From positions 1-64,000 of the forward strand of contig PNNN01000050.1 of the NCBI GenBank assembly GCA_013824245.1: 64,000 nt of DNA, read 5' to 3'. Below the pieces are notes generated by a model, which was given only the letters and a program-made list of their open reading frames with translations, was not told the DNA's origin and made no database searches. Positions 25,840-34,501 of the stretch are shown one piece after another. The number at the start of each line of letters is the position of its first letter. Position 1 is the first letter of the stretch. The position numbers and the translations under genes were made by a program. This DNA is from Chlorobiaceae bacterium (GTDB lineage Bacteria > Bacteroidota > Ignavibacteria > UBA10030 > SZUA-254).

Positions 25840-25872
25840 AGATGTAGTACACCTTGAAGGTGTCCTACATCT
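25840..25872. repeat. Palindrome overlapping the purC 3' end
   Basis: AGATGTAG-t-ACACCTT, GA, AGGTGT-c-CTACATCT: arms of about 15 bp with one mispair and a tiny loop. The last codons and the stop of purC lie inside it. Its arm resembles the hairpin at 21641-21689 (shared ATGTnGnACACCT), so it is probably a family member that also acts in the purC transcript. Confidence 0.6.
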
Positions 25873-26761
25873 GAACTTCTTTTCCCGTTAATTTCTTCAA
25901 CGCTTCGCGGTACAATTCGGCTGTTTTTTGAATAACCGAATCCGGCATCATCGGTCCCGGCGGTTGCTTGTTGAAATTGATTGAAAGCAAATAATCACGC
26001 ACAAATTGTTTATCATAACTATCTTGCCCGGTTCCGGGTTTGTATTTTAACGTAGACCAGAAGCGCGATGAATCGGGTGTCAATAATTCATCGATTAAAA
26101 TAAGTTGATTATCGAAGAATCCGAATTCCATTTTTGTATCTGCGATGATTATTCCTTTTGTTTCTGCGATACGCGCGGCACGTTTATAAATTTCAAGTGT
26201 GTAGGTTTTAACTTTCTCCGCTACTTCCCTCCCGATAATAGCGGCGGCTTCATCGAAAGAAATATTCTCATCGTGTCCGATTTCCGCTTTGGTTGATGGT
26301 GTAAAAATTGGTTCAGGAAGTTTTGAAGATTCCACCAATTCATCAGGCAATCTGATACCGCAGATTGATTTTGTTTTTTTGTATTCGCTCCAACCGGAAC
26401 CGGAAATATATCCGCGAACTATGCACTCAACTGCCAATGGCTTGGCTTTCTTGACAACGATACTTCTGCCGCAAAGCTGTTCTTTGTATGGCTGACATTC
26501 TTTAGGAAATTTGTCCACATCGGAAGCAACAATATGATTTGGGATAATATCCTTTACAATCTCAAACCAATAATTAGAAATTTGCGTCAACACCTTTCCT
26601 TTATCCGGAATCGGCTGAGGCATTACGACATCGAAGGCAGAAAGACGGTCGGTTGCTACGATAAGCAGATGCTCGCCTAAATCGTAAATATCGCGTACTT
26701 TTCCACGTTTTATAAACTTGAGTGAAGGAAAGTGAGTTTCATAAATTGTTGTTGAGTTCAT
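25865..26761 (-). CDS. purC: Phosphoribosylaminoimidazole-succinocarboxamide synthase
   Basis: A 298-residue SAICAR synthase, which joins aspartate to CAIR with ATP in purine synthesis. Conserved blocks are the early [14 protein letters not shown]-binding segment, [29 protein letters not shown], the [16 protein letters not shown] block, the aspartate-site [16 protein letters not shown] and [12 protein letters not shown]. The length is that of the long (about 300 residue) form found in eukaryotes and many bacteria. It starts at ATG 26761 and ends inside a palindrome. Other purine genes are not adjacent. Very secure. Confidence 0.97.
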   Translation of the reverse strand: MNSTTIYETHFPSLKFIKRGKVRDIYDLGEHLLIVATDRLSAFDVVMPQPIPDKGKVLTQISNYWFEIVKDIIPNHIVASDVDKFPKECQPYKEQLCGRSIVVKKAKPLAVECIVRGYISGSGWSEYKKTKSICGIRLPDELVESSKLPEPIFTPSTKAEIGHDENISFDEAAAIIGREVAEKVKTYTLEIYKRAARIAETKGIIIADTKMEFGFFDNQLILIDELLTPDSSRFWSTLKYKPGTGQDSYDKQFVRDYLLSINFNKQPPGPMMPDSVIQKTAELYREALKKLTGKEVQM

Positions 26762-26813
26762 GGTGATGTTATATGTAGGTTTTAGGTTTTAGGTTATTTT
26801 TACTTTTGACTTT

Positions 26814-27260
26814 TTAATTTTTAATTGATGTGTGGTCGTGTATTATTTTCCAGCTATCGCCAAACTTTCTTAGAATGAGCGTGAAGACACCTTGGGGATT
26901 GTCTTGCTCACGTTTCAATTCCCAATTGCCGAATATCCATGCAGACTTTTCTGACAATAAGTTAATCTCAAGTTTTGAGAAAACCAATTTTCCCATCTTC
27001 GCTTTTGTATCGTAGCTCTTCTTATATTTTTCGTAAGTTGCATTCCATCCCCGCTGGATATTTCCGCCGCTTGTGAAAAGCAAACTGTCCGATTTCCAGT
27101 ATCCTTCCATGTAACCGGTTAAGTCACCTTTATTCCATGCAACAGCTTGATTGTCGAGCAATTCCGCAATCTCTTTTTGCTCGTTGTTTCGGGAAACATT
27201 TTGAGCGTACAAACAAATATTGAAGCACAACAAAAATGCAGTTGCAATTCTGAATATCAT
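26814..27260 (-). CDS. Secreted NTF2-like (SnoaL/DUF4440-type) protein
   Basis: A 148-residue protein with a signal peptide (1-19, ending CLYAQN). Residues about 25-148 show the cone-shaped NTF2-like fold of DUF4440/SgcJ proteins: the A-W-N-K-G-D-L-T-G-Y-M helix, Y-W-K-S-D-S-L-L-F, F-T-L-I-L-R-K-F-G-D-S-W-K-I-I-H-D-H-T-S. Many members bind small hydrophobic ligands; no catalytic set can be assigned. The start overlaps the aat stop by 4 bp (ATGA), so the two are translationally coupled despite unrelated roles. Confidence 0.85.
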   Translation of the reverse strand: MIFRIATAFLLCFNICLYAQNVSRNNEQKEIAELLDNQAVAWNKGDLTGYMEGYWKSDSLLFTSGGNIQRGWNATYEKYKKSYDTKAKMGKLVFSKLEINLLSEKSAWIFGNWELKREQDNPQGVFTLILRKFGDSWKIIHDHTSIKN

Positions 27261-27865
27261 TTTACAAACGTCCTTTGTTTACTAATTGCTTTTTTAAGCA
27301 GGATGAGATAATCTGACCGTGGAATTTCAATCGCGCCCAAATTTTTCAGATGAGGTGTGATGAATTGAGTATCGAGCAACTGAAATTTATTTTCACGCAA
27401 GCGATTAACCAAAAAGACCAAAGCAACTTTAGAAGCATCTTTAACGCGGCTAAACATAGATTCACCGAAGAATGCGGCACCTATAGAAACACCGTACAAT
27501 CCGCCCAAAAGTTTTTCATCTTTCCATGCTTCAACACTGTGAGCATAACCAAACATAAACAGTTTTAAATAACTTTGAATAATCGTTTCCGAGATCCAGG
27601 TATCTTTTCGTTCGCTGCAACATCGCATCACCTGTTCAAATGAAGTATCTATCCTAAGATCGAAAATATTTTTATTCAATGCTTGATGCAAACTGCGTGA
27701 GATTTTTAGTTTATCCAAAGGAATAATGGCTCGCGGATCCGGAGAATACCAGCCGATTTCCCCCTCTCTCGAATCAGCCATCGGAAAATATCCGGCAGCG
27801 TAAGCCGAGATCAGAAATTCAGGATCTATAATTTTACTAACGGGTATCTGGTTTAATTTTATCAT
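27257..27865 (-). CDS. aat: Leucyl/phenylalanyl-tRNA-protein transferase
   Basis: Adds Leu or Phe from charged tRNA to proteins with basic N-termini, marking them for ClpS/ClpAP. The conserved start is I-S-A-Y-A-A-G-Y-F-P-M-A-D, followed by GWYSPDPRAIIPL, the C-C-S-E-R-K-D-T-W-I block, YAHSVEAWKDEKLLGGLYGVSIGAAFFGESMFS and L-L-D-T-Q-F-I-T-P-H-L. Two starts are possible: ATG 27889 and ATG 27865. I prefer 27865 (MIKLNQIPVS), about the usual N-terminal length, though neither has a clear ribosome site. Downstream it overlaps the NTF2-like gene by 4 bp. Secure by motif. Confidence 0.93.
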   Translation of the reverse strand: MIKLNQIPVSKIIDPEFLISAYAAGYFPMADSREGEIGWYSPDPRAIIPLDKLKISRSLHQALNKNIFDLRIDTSFEQVMRCCSERKDTWISETIIQSYLKLFMFGYAHSVEAWKDEKLLGGLYGVSIGAAFFGESMFSRVKDASKVALVFLVNRLRENKFQLLDTQFITPHLKNLGAIEIPRSDYLILLKKAISKQRTFVK

Positions 27866-27926
27866 TTTATCATTGTAACATTGATTCATTATCTAAATGA
27901 TTAAATGTTTCAATGCGTCAATTTAT

Positions 27927-29018
27927 TCAGTCACCAAAACAAACTCCAACAGCCCGAGCTGCAAGAACATGCTGTGATTCCGGCGGAACAAGCCGCTGTT
28001 TGCGGATTGCATCTTCTAACTTCACCGTAACAACATCACGCCCGCGTAAACTCACCATAGTACCGAACTCGCCGCGCGAAGCCGCCTGTAATGCCATTGA
28101 GCCATAACGAGTGCCGAGAATTCGATCGAAAGCCGACGGGCTGCCGCCACGCTGAACATGTCCGAGAACGGTAACACGTGTTTCTAATTTCGTTTCTTCC
28201 TGAATTCGTGCGGCAACAAGTTCACCGATGCCGCCTAATCGAATCGGATCGGTTCTCTTCGTATCTTTTTCTTTTACAACTATTTCACCGTCAAAAGGTT
28301 TTGCGCCCTCGGCAACGCAAATGATGCTGTAGCGCGCGCCTTTACTTCGTTTCCAAACAAAATCAAAAATTGATCCCCACTTAAAAGGTATTTCGGGAAT
28401 TAAAATTACATCAGCCCCACCCGCTAACCCTGCACCTAAAGCTATCCAGCCAGCGTACCTGCCCATCACTTCGATGACAATAACACGATGATGCGAAGAG
28501 GCGGTTGTTTGCAATCTGTCGATTGCTTCTGTTGCAACTTGTAGCGCCGAGTCGTGACCGAAAGTTATATCGGTCGCATCTAAATCATTGTCGATAGTTT
28601 TCGGAACACCAACAATGTTCATTCCCATTTGGGCAAGTTTATATGCTATATTCATCGTACCGTCGCCGCCAATGGCAATTAACGCATCAAGTCCCCATTG
28701 CCTGTAACTGTCGAGAACCATATCGGAGCAATCGGTTATTGTAACACCATTTGCTGATTCCCGTGGATAATGAAAGGGATCTCCTTTATTTGAAGTTCCT
28801 AAAATTGTTCCGCCAAGATTAATAATTCCGGTGACATCAAGTTTCGTCAGTTCACGCATGCGTCCTTCAACAAAACCCTCAAAGCCGTCTAAAATACCGA
28901 TAACGCGTGTATTAAAATACGACATCGCCGGTTTTGCAATACTGCGGATTACCGCGTTCAATCCCGGACAATCTCCACCTCCTGTTAGTATTCCAATTCT
29001 TTTCAAAGTAATCGCCAT
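27927..29018 (-). CDS. pfkA: 6-phosphofructokinase, mixed-substrate (PFK group III) type
   Basis: A 363-residue phosphofructokinase. Visible sites are ILTGGGDCPGLNAVIR (phosphate loop), GGDGT at 117-121, PKTIDND at 139-145, E-V-M-G-R-Y-A-G-W and R-G-G-S-P-S-A-F-D. GGDG at the phosphoryl-donor site points to ATP, while PKTIDND (rather than PGTIDND) is shared with PPi-type and mixed-substrate enzymes. The donor is therefore uncertain. It would convert fructose-6-phosphate to fructose-1,6-bisphosphate in glycolysis. AAGG lies about 6 nt before the ATG. It is convergent with nothing and precedes aat by about 60 bp on the same strand. Confidence 0.93.
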   Translation of the reverse strand: MAITLKRIGILTGGGDCPGLNAVIRSIAKPAMSYFNTRVIGILDGFEGFVEGRMRELTKLDVTGIINLGGTILGTSNKGDPFHYPRESANGVTITDCSDMVLDSYRQWGLDALIAIGGDGTMNIAYKLAQMGMNIVGVPKTIDNDLDATDITFGHDSALQVATEAIDRLQTTASSHHRVIVIEVMGRYAGWIALGAGLAGGADVILIPEIPFKWGSIFDFVWKRSKGARYSIICVAEGAKPFDGEIVVKEKDTKRTDPIRLGGIGELVAARIQEETKLETRVTVLGHVQRGGSPSAFDRILGTRYGSMALQAASRGEFGTMVSLRGRDVVTVKLEDAIRKQRLVPPESQHVLAARAVGVCFGD

Positions 29019-29099
29019 ATCAACCTTAATATTTCATGAAATTTGAACTGCGGAAATATACAAATTCTTCAAGAATATTTCCTGAAGAAAAACATTAAA

Positions 29100-29291
29100 T
29101 TAATTCCGAAAACGATCCGGGACATACTTCACATATAATTCCGACAATCTTCTTCTGCCGAATGTATCTAAATCTTCATCGTCGCGATCGCGTTTGCGCA
29201 ACATCTCAAAGTCGTCCAGATCACTTCCGCTCATCTTGTGGAGATAATCTCGTAACAAATCTATTATTTTATGCTGTTCAATTTTTGTCAT
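29100..29291 (-). CDS. Small hypothetical protein
   Basis: A 63-residue soluble protein starting at ATG 29291, preceded by AAGGAAAT; a longer in-frame reading from 29381 would run into the upstream gene. The sequence is highly charged (MTKIEQHKIIDLLRDYL, then D-D-F-E-M-L-R-K-R-D-R-D-D-E-D). It starts 1 bp after the stop of the membrane protein at 29293-29772, so the two are co-translated. No family recognised. Confidence 0.65.
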   Translation of the reverse strand: MTKIEQHKIIDLLRDYLHKMSGSDLDDFEMLRKRDRDDEDLDTFGRRRLSELYVKYVPDRFRN

Positions 29292-29292
29292 T

Positions 29293-29772
29293 TTAATTTC
29301 CTTGTTTGATTGATAGTAAAATCCTGTAAACGCGAACCTGCATAGTGAGTCGTGATAGAATCCCTGCAAACGTTCCAACAAAAAAATATATTTTTATCGG
29401 AACTTCATAAAAATCTATGGGAAAAAATATTTTTGATAATACGATCCCAAACACATAACCAATCCCTCCGGCTAACCACCACAAAGGTAATTGGGAAAGA
29501 TATGATAGCGTTGAAAAAGGATCGCTTATCATCGGAGAAATGATCGTAAACCAAAATCTTTCCGCACTCCAACTGAAAAACGAAATGCTCAATCCACTTA
29601 AGAGATACAGAGATATTAAATCAGATCTAAACGAGTGCCAGATGATATGATATGAAATGAGAATGAGCGATACTTCAATACCGAGCAGAATGTTCCAAAG
29701 TAACGTGCGGAAATGATGTGCCGAAAGATATGATTCATATTTAACAACGATATCGGATGTTGGGTTTACCAT
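29293..29772 (-). CDS. Hypothetical membrane protein with about four helices
   Basis: A 159-residue protein with likely helices near residues 22-44, 50-68, 93-112 and 122-142, and a basic C-terminus (RLTMQVRVYRILLSIKQG). No signal peptide or family motif. It begins 9 bp after the YrdC-type gene and is followed within 1 bp by a small charged protein, so the three genes form a tight run. Function not assigned. Confidence 0.7.
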   Translation of the reverse strand: MVNPTSDIVVKYESYLSAHHFRTLLWNILLGIEVSLILISYHIIWHSFRSDLISLYLLSGLSISFFSWSAERFWFTIISPMISDPFSTLSYLSQLPLWWLAGGIGYVFGIVLSKIFFPIDFYEVPIKIYFFVGTFAGILSRLTMQVRVYRILLSIKQGN

Positions 29773-29781
29773 CTTTGTAAT

Positions 29782-30402
29782 CTAATAATTTTCAATCATG
29801 CTAAAATCTCCGGCTCCCTCACGAATTACAACAGGATGTCCTTCGGTTAAATCGAGTATCGTCGATAATTCGAGTATGCTGTTTCCTCCATCGAGAATCA
29901 GATCGACTCTCTTTTCATAAAATTGTTTTATGGCTTCCGGATCGTTGATGATATCACCCCGTTCATCTGTAACGCTCGCGTTAAGAATCGGGTGTCCAAG
30001 TTCTTTTATGAGCGCTATACATACTTTATTATCGGGGACGCGTATGCCAACCGTTTTCCGCTTTGTAATCATGCTTTTTGGTAATTGCTTTAGGCGGCTC
30101 GCTGGCAAAATAAAAGTGTAAGCTCCCGGTATGAGTTGTTTCATCAAACGAAATGCTGTGTTCGAAACTTTTGCAAACTCGCTTATATGACTTAGATCGG
30201 AACAAACAAAACTGAACGGTTTGCTTCTGTCTTGACCTTTTAATTGGTAGATAAGCTCTATTGCGCGGGGACTAAATATACTGCATCCTATGCCATACAC
30301 TGTATCCGTCGGATAAATAATTATTCCGTCGCTCTTCAATATTTCAACCGCGCGTTTAATATGTCGAGGTTGAGGATTATCTGGATGAATTTTAAAGTAC
30401 AT
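29782..30402 (-). CDS. YrdC/YciO-type threonylcarbamoyl-AMP synthase family protein
   Basis: A 206-residue protein with the YrdC fold: G-I-I-I-Y-P-T-D-T-V-Y-G-I-G-C near the start, Y-Q-L-K-G-Q-D-R-S-K-P-F-S-F-V-C, a P-G-A-Y-T-F-I-L-P-A segment and V-G-I-R-V-P-D. The YrdC/Sua5 branch makes threonylcarbamoyl-AMP for the t6A base in tRNA. The short length and wording fit the YciO branch, whose activity is less certain. There is no C-terminal Sua5 domain. It sits 22 bp after the rmuC stop on the same strand. Both functions are plausible. Confidence 0.88.
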   Translation of the reverse strand: MYFKIHPDNPQPRHIKRAVEILKSDGIIIYPTDTVYGIGCSIFSPRAIELIYQLKGQDRSKPFSFVCSDLSHISEFAKVSNTAFRLMKQLIPGAYTFILPASRLKQLPKSMITKRKTVGIRVPDNKVCIALIKELGHPILNASVTDERGDIINDPEAIKQFYEKRVDLILDGGNSILELSTILDLTEGHPVVIREGAGDFSMIENY

Positions 30403-30423
30403 GATGAATCATCGCCAGTGATA

Positions 30424-31581
30424 TTATTTTAATTCTTTCGATGGTGGAGAATCAACAAGAACATGTTCTGTAATGCCTTCCAATTTCGCTTCGAAATGCG
30501 ACAGCTTTTTATCTGCCTCTTCATATTTTTTTCTAGAATTCTCTATATGAGTTCCGAGCGTATCAAAAACTTCACGCACTTTACCAATATCACCCTGAAG
30601 CCGTGAGAGATTTCCTAAAATTTCTTTGGCGCTGTGCTCTATATACATTCCGCGCAGTCCAAGAGCAATCACCTGAAGATAGGCGTAAAAGCTGTTTGGA
30701 GAAACCGGGATAACTTTTTTTTCAATTGCATAATTATACGCACCGGTTCCTTCGGCTAAACCCTCATCTTTGATTATGATCTCATAATAAATATTTTCAG
30801 AGGGGATATACATAAGCGCGAACGGGAATGTTCCTTCATCGGGAAGAATATATTTCGAGGCAATCGCATCGATATGTTTTTTTACATCGTTCACAAATAC
30901 TTTCTGGTACGATTTTTTTTCTGTTTCGGTTGCGGAAGATGTTAATTTTTTAAAATTCTCGAGCGGGAATTTCGAATCAACCGACACCAGACGATCTGAT
31001 GTTTTTATTACGGCATCAACCGCCTGCCCGTTTCTGAAGCGGTATTGCATTTCATAATGTCCCGCAGGTAGAACCTGCTTCAGCAAATCCTCAAGTAAAT
31101 ATTCACCTAAACCGCCGCGAAGTTTTGGCGCGCTTAGAAGCTCTTCCAATTTCGAAACACTTTGCCCCAATTCTTTTATTTCCTTCGTTGCCTGCCCAAG
31201 CTCGCCAAGATTTCTTTGCACTTCTCCAATAACCCGCGCGGCGTTATCGAGCCGGTCTCCAACATTCGACGTTTGCGATTGAATTTGCTGTGTGACTGTA
31301 TTTAACTGCTGATTAACATTCTCTGCAACTTGCTGTAACCTGCTGCCAACGTTTGTGGTTTGTGACTGTATTTGATTAGCAACGAGGGCAAGCTGGGAGT
31401 TCATTGTCTCAGTTACCTGCTGTAAACTCTGACGTACATCGGAACGCACAGATTCCACCTGTTGCTGAACCAATAAGATAGATTGATCTTTATCAGCCAG
31501 GGATGACGCTTGCTGACGCTTCAAGAAAAGAATCAATAAAACAACGCTGAGTATGGTAAGAAAAATGAGAAGAATTTCCAT
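30424..31581 (-). CDS. rmuC: DNA recombination protein RmuC
   Basis: A 385-residue RmuC-family protein. A membrane helix at residues about 3-20 is followed by a long coiled coil (about 25-150) with Gln-rich repeated heptads that occur twice (SNQIQSQTTNVGSRLQQ and T-Q-Q-I-Q-S-Q-T-S-N-V-G-D-R-L). The nuclease-like core (about 150-330) shows L-R-G-x-L-G-E-Y-L-L-E-D-L, Q-A-V-D-A-V-I-K, V-S-V-D-S-K-F-P-L and PFALMYIPSENIYYEII. RmuC limits inversions and rearrangements at short inverted repeats, which is notable beside the palindrome-rich DNA in this window, though that link is only a thought. The downstream neighbour is the YrdC-type gene. Confidence 0.93.
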   Translation of the reverse strand: MEILLIFLTILSVVLLILFLKRQQASSLADKDQSILLVQQQVESVRSDVRQSLQQVTETMNSQLALVANQIQSQTTNVGSRLQQVAENVNQQLNTVTQQIQSQTSNVGDRLDNAARVIGEVQRNLGELGQATKEIKELGQSVSKLEELLSAPKLRGGLGEYLLEDLLKQVLPAGHYEMQYRFRNGQAVDAVIKTSDRLVSVDSKFPLENFKKLTSSATETEKKSYQKVFVNDVKKHIDAIASKYILPDEGTFPFALMYIPSENIYYEIIIKDEGLAEGTGAYNYAIEKKVIPVSPNSFYAYLQVIALGLRGMYIEHSAKEILGNLSRLQGDIGKVREVFDTLGTHIENSRKKYEEADKKLSHFEAKLEGITEHVLVDSPPSKELK

Positions 31582-31736
31582 AAAAATAATTTTCAGGTAA
31601 AAATAATATTTCGCGCAGTTGTAAAATCAGAACTGAGACGACCGCTCGTGCTTCACCTACTAATCATTCCTGCCGGTGAAATCGTCGGACAATCATACAT
31701 TCATAAATTACGATTTAATCAGCATATAAAAAAATC

Positions 31737-31765
31737 TTGGATTATTTGTTCTTTCTTCATACTTT
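31737..31765 (+). promoter_or_regulatory. Possible promoter of the beta-barrel-like protein
   Basis: TTGGAT (31737-31742), a 17-nt spacer and TACTTT (31760-31765). The -10 box is weak (3 of 6). AAAGGGGA precedes the GTG start at 31800 and supports the gene start. Confidence 0.3.
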
Positions 31766-31799
31766 TAAAGGAATTTAAACAATAAAGGGGATATTCAAC

Positions 31800-33155
31800 G
31801 TGAAAGCCGTTTTTGTAAGAGCACTATTTATTTTTGTTCTTTTTGTATTTAGTTTTTCCATACCCCTCAATGCCCAGGATGTGAGTATCGGCGCTTCGCT
31901 CACTAATGATCCGAACATTTTTGATACTTACACTCCCCTGAAAGACAATGTCACCGAAATCGCGTTTGATATTTCAAAAGGAGTGGTTACCGAAAATAGT
32001 TATTTCGGTATATTTTACTCGGGCGCGCTTTCGTTGTATGAAAACTTACCTTCTCGTAATTATCAATTTCACATGGCAATGGTCGGGTATAATTATCATT
32101 TTACAAAAAAGATAGATAATGACACTTCAGAAAGTGAGGCGATGCTTTCGGACGAAGATTCAATTTCATCATCAGATGATGATACAATCGAAGCAATGAA
32201 TACAGATGACGATGTTTCAACTGCCGAAATGGAAGAAGAACCTACCGATAGTTTGGATAATTTTTTGAATATCAGATTTACCGGTGGATTGCAGTTGAAT
32301 AAGGTCGATTATGAGAGTTGGGATAATACTATTCTCGCAGGCACATCAATATTTCGCCAACCACTCGGCAGACACGCAAGCATTCGCCCTTCATACACAA
32401 TTATATACAATTCTTACCCGAATCTGACGGCGCTTACAAATATTCAACATAACATTTCACTCATTCTCGGAACAGATGTTTTACCGTTTAGTTGGTTTGC
32501 TGTAATACCAACATTTGGAGCGAAAAGTTTTCCTAACACACAAACCGATTCAATAATTTTATCAAAAGATTCCAAAAGTAAATTTGATGGGAACGGCACA
32601 ACAACGGGAAAAACTATTTCCTATAATTTAACAACACCCTCAGTAACGCAAACATCATTTACATTATTGTGGAATTACAGACCTGCACCTGCAACATATT
32701 TCACAACCAGATTTACACATTTTAACACGCCATCGTCGATAGCGCGCACTATTCCTGAACTTCGAAAGGGAGCGGCAAAAACCAATGACATGCTTATCAA
32801 AAATTCATTCGGAGAAAATGAATTATACGACGATCATTATTCATTTTCGGGGAACATAATTTCAATCGGCGTAGTGCAAGCGCTTCCACAGGAATTATCG
32901 TTTACAGGTTATTGGAAATACGAAAATAAAACGTACAGTTATGCAGCAACCGATTTTGCGGATTCTGTTATCGCCAATAATCGTGTAGACACGCGGACAG
33001 AGTTCGAGTTAAATTTTTCCAGATTATTTGAAATTACAGAAGAGACCAATTTGAGAGCAGAGATAGGATTCCATTATATAAAGAATAGTTCAAATTCTTT
33101 ATACTTCGATTTTAAGAAGAGTACATTGATGGCGGGAGTTGAGTATAGTTTTTAG
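31800..33155 (+). CDS. Hypothetical outer-membrane beta-barrel-like protein with acidic insert
   Basis: A 451-residue exported protein starting at GTG 31800 with AAAGGGGA upstream. The signal peptide is residues 1-26 (ending PLNAQD). The body has repeated beta-strand patterns with aromatic ends and finishes in MAGVEYSF, an outer-membrane-like final strand ending in F. Residues about 110-160 are a very acidic Ser/Asp/Glu-rich stretch, longer than a usual loop, and may bind cations or face outside. The gene is convergent with the exopolysaccharide operon and may be unrelated to it. No family name. Confidence 0.75.
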   Translation: MKAVFVRALFIFVLFVFSFSIPLNAQDVSIGASLTNDPNIFDTYTPLKDNVTEIAFDISKGVVTENSYFGIFYSGALSLYENLPSRNYQFHMAMVGYNYHFTKKIDNDTSESEAMLSDEDSISSSDDDTIEAMNTDDDVSTAEMEEEPTDSLDNFLNIRFTGGLQLNKVDYESWDNTILAGTSIFRQPLGRHASIRPSYTIIYNSYPNLTALTNIQHNISLILGTDVLPFSWFAVIPTFGAKSFPNTQTDSIILSKDSKSKFDGNGTTTGKTISYNLTTPSVTQTSFTLLWNYRPAPATYFTTRFTHFNTPSSIARTIPELRKGAAKTNDMLIKNSFGENELYDDHYSFSGNIISIGVVQALPQELSFTGYWKYENKTYSYAATDFADSVIANNRVDTRTEFELNFSRLFEITEETNLRAEIGFHYIKNSSNSLYFDFKKSTLMAGVEYSF

Positions 33156-33220
33156 GTTTAGAAAAAATGAATAAAATATTGATTCATTTTAATAAACTTT
33201 ACGGATTAGATTTTTTAAAA

Positions 33221-34501
33221 TTATTTTTTATTCACAGCCACATCAAACCTCTCCGTTTTCACCCATGTTCGTTTTTCTCTCTTTATTACGTCTAAATAGA
33301 TTGCTCTTCCGACAATATAAATCCACACCTGGCAATAGGTGAAATACATCAAAAATGTGAGCAGAAGATTAGAGAATTTATCTTCCCGGTCGTACGATAA
33401 AGCGAGCAATATCTCCATCAAGAAGAGAACAATGCCTACAATCCAGACGAGCGTGTAAGGTCCGGGTAAATTAATGACAACGATATTAAAAACTCCGAGG
33501 AGGAAAAGTATATCGGAACTTACAAGCGCTACAAGAAAAACATAGTAAAGAGAGAGCATGTAAAGCAATTCAACTGCGAGAAATTTATTTTTAAACGACG
33601 GGATCTCTTTCAGGAATTTTTTCCCGACATAATTGTTTCCCTGCACCCACCGCGTACGCTGTTTAATCCAAACATTCCACGATTCCGGCTCCTGTTCGTA
33701 CGTTATCGAGTATGGAACGAATTTAATGCGGTATCCTTCCATGTATATTCTAATGCTTAACTCCGAATCTTCTGTAATCGCATCTTCGTCCCATCCATTC
33801 AGCTTGTCTAAAAGACTGCGGCGGATGACAAGATTTGTTCCGGGTAGTGTGGAAATCTTGAACATCTTCCAACGCCCCGATTGCAACATAGATTGAAAAC
33901 CGAGCGTCTCAATATTTATGAAGCGTGTTAATAAGTTTCGGTTCTTGTTAATGGTGCGAAATTTACCCAACACCGCCCCAAGCGATTTATCTTGAAGCAT
34001 TTGAACCATCAAATATTTCAACGCTAAGGGGTCGGGAGTATTATCTGCATCATAAACGGCTACATACTCGGCGGTAGTTTGTTTCAAACCAAGATTGAGA
34101 GCGCGCGATTTCCCTTTGCCACCCTCACCCTTTGGTACATCATAGAGACGTAAACGAGAATCTTTGATTGCATATCCCTGAACAATCTCAGCCGTCCGAT
34201 CCGATGAACCGTCGTTGATTACAAGAATATCTAATTTATCTTCGGGGTAATCGAGATGAAGCATCGCCTCAATTGTGTAAGAGATAACCTTTTCTTCATT
34301 ATGAGCGGGAATAAGAATTGTTACTTTCGGAAAATCGAATTCCATCGTATCCACTTTTTTCTTCTCTTTCCGTGAGGATCTATAGTGGAAGAAACCTGCC
34401 ATCGTCAAAATCAACTGGTAAAAAATCATGAACCAGATGAGAATGACAGAAAGTACAAAGATAATACTGAGATCGAGTTCAAGAAGCGATCCACTTGGCA
34501 T
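33221..34501 (-). CDS. Processive family 2 glycosyltransferase (exopolysaccharide synthase, YdaM/PgaC-like)
   Basis: A 426-residue membrane GT2. I chose ATG 34501, whose A is the last base of the upstream gene's TAA stop, giving a TAATG stop-start coupling. Catalytic marks are TILIPAHNEE at the start of the GT-A domain, NDGSSD, the D-x-D (YDADNTPDP), the acidic EDSELSIRIY and the Q-R-T-R-W motif of processive synthases. One N-terminal and three or four C-terminal helices would form the export channel. It would polymerise a nucleotide-sugar-fed polysaccharide; the monomer is unknown, with N-acetylglucosamine as one option by analogy to PgaC. No PilZ domain is seen. The partner upstream is the large deacetylase-hydrolase protein. 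Confidence 0.88.
   Translation of the reverse strand: MPSGSLLELDLSIIFVLSVILIWFMIFYQLILTMAGFFHYRSSRKEKKKVDTMEFDFPKVTILIPAHNEEKVISYTIEAMLHLDYPEDKLDILVINDGSSDRTAEIVQGYAIKDSRLRLYDVPKGEGGKGKSRALNLGLKQTTAEYVAVYDADNTPDPLALKYLMVQMLQDKSLGAVLGKFRTINKNRNLLTRFINIETLGFQSMLQSGRWKMFKISTLPGTNLVIRRSLLDKLNGWDEDAITEDSELSIRIYMEGYRIKFVPYSITYEQEPESWNVWIKQRTRWVQGNNYVGKKFLKEIPSFKNKFLAVELLYMLSLYYVFLVALVSSDILFLLGVFNIVVINLPGPYTLVWIVGIVLFLMEILLALSYDREDKFSNLLLTFLMYFTYCQVWIYIVGRAIYLDVIKREKRTWVKTERFDVAVNKK

Noticed and set aside
28831-29046. Plus-strand 71-codon frame opposite the phosphofructokinase gene
   Set aside because: Antisense shadow of a strongly conserved gene with no own start signal.
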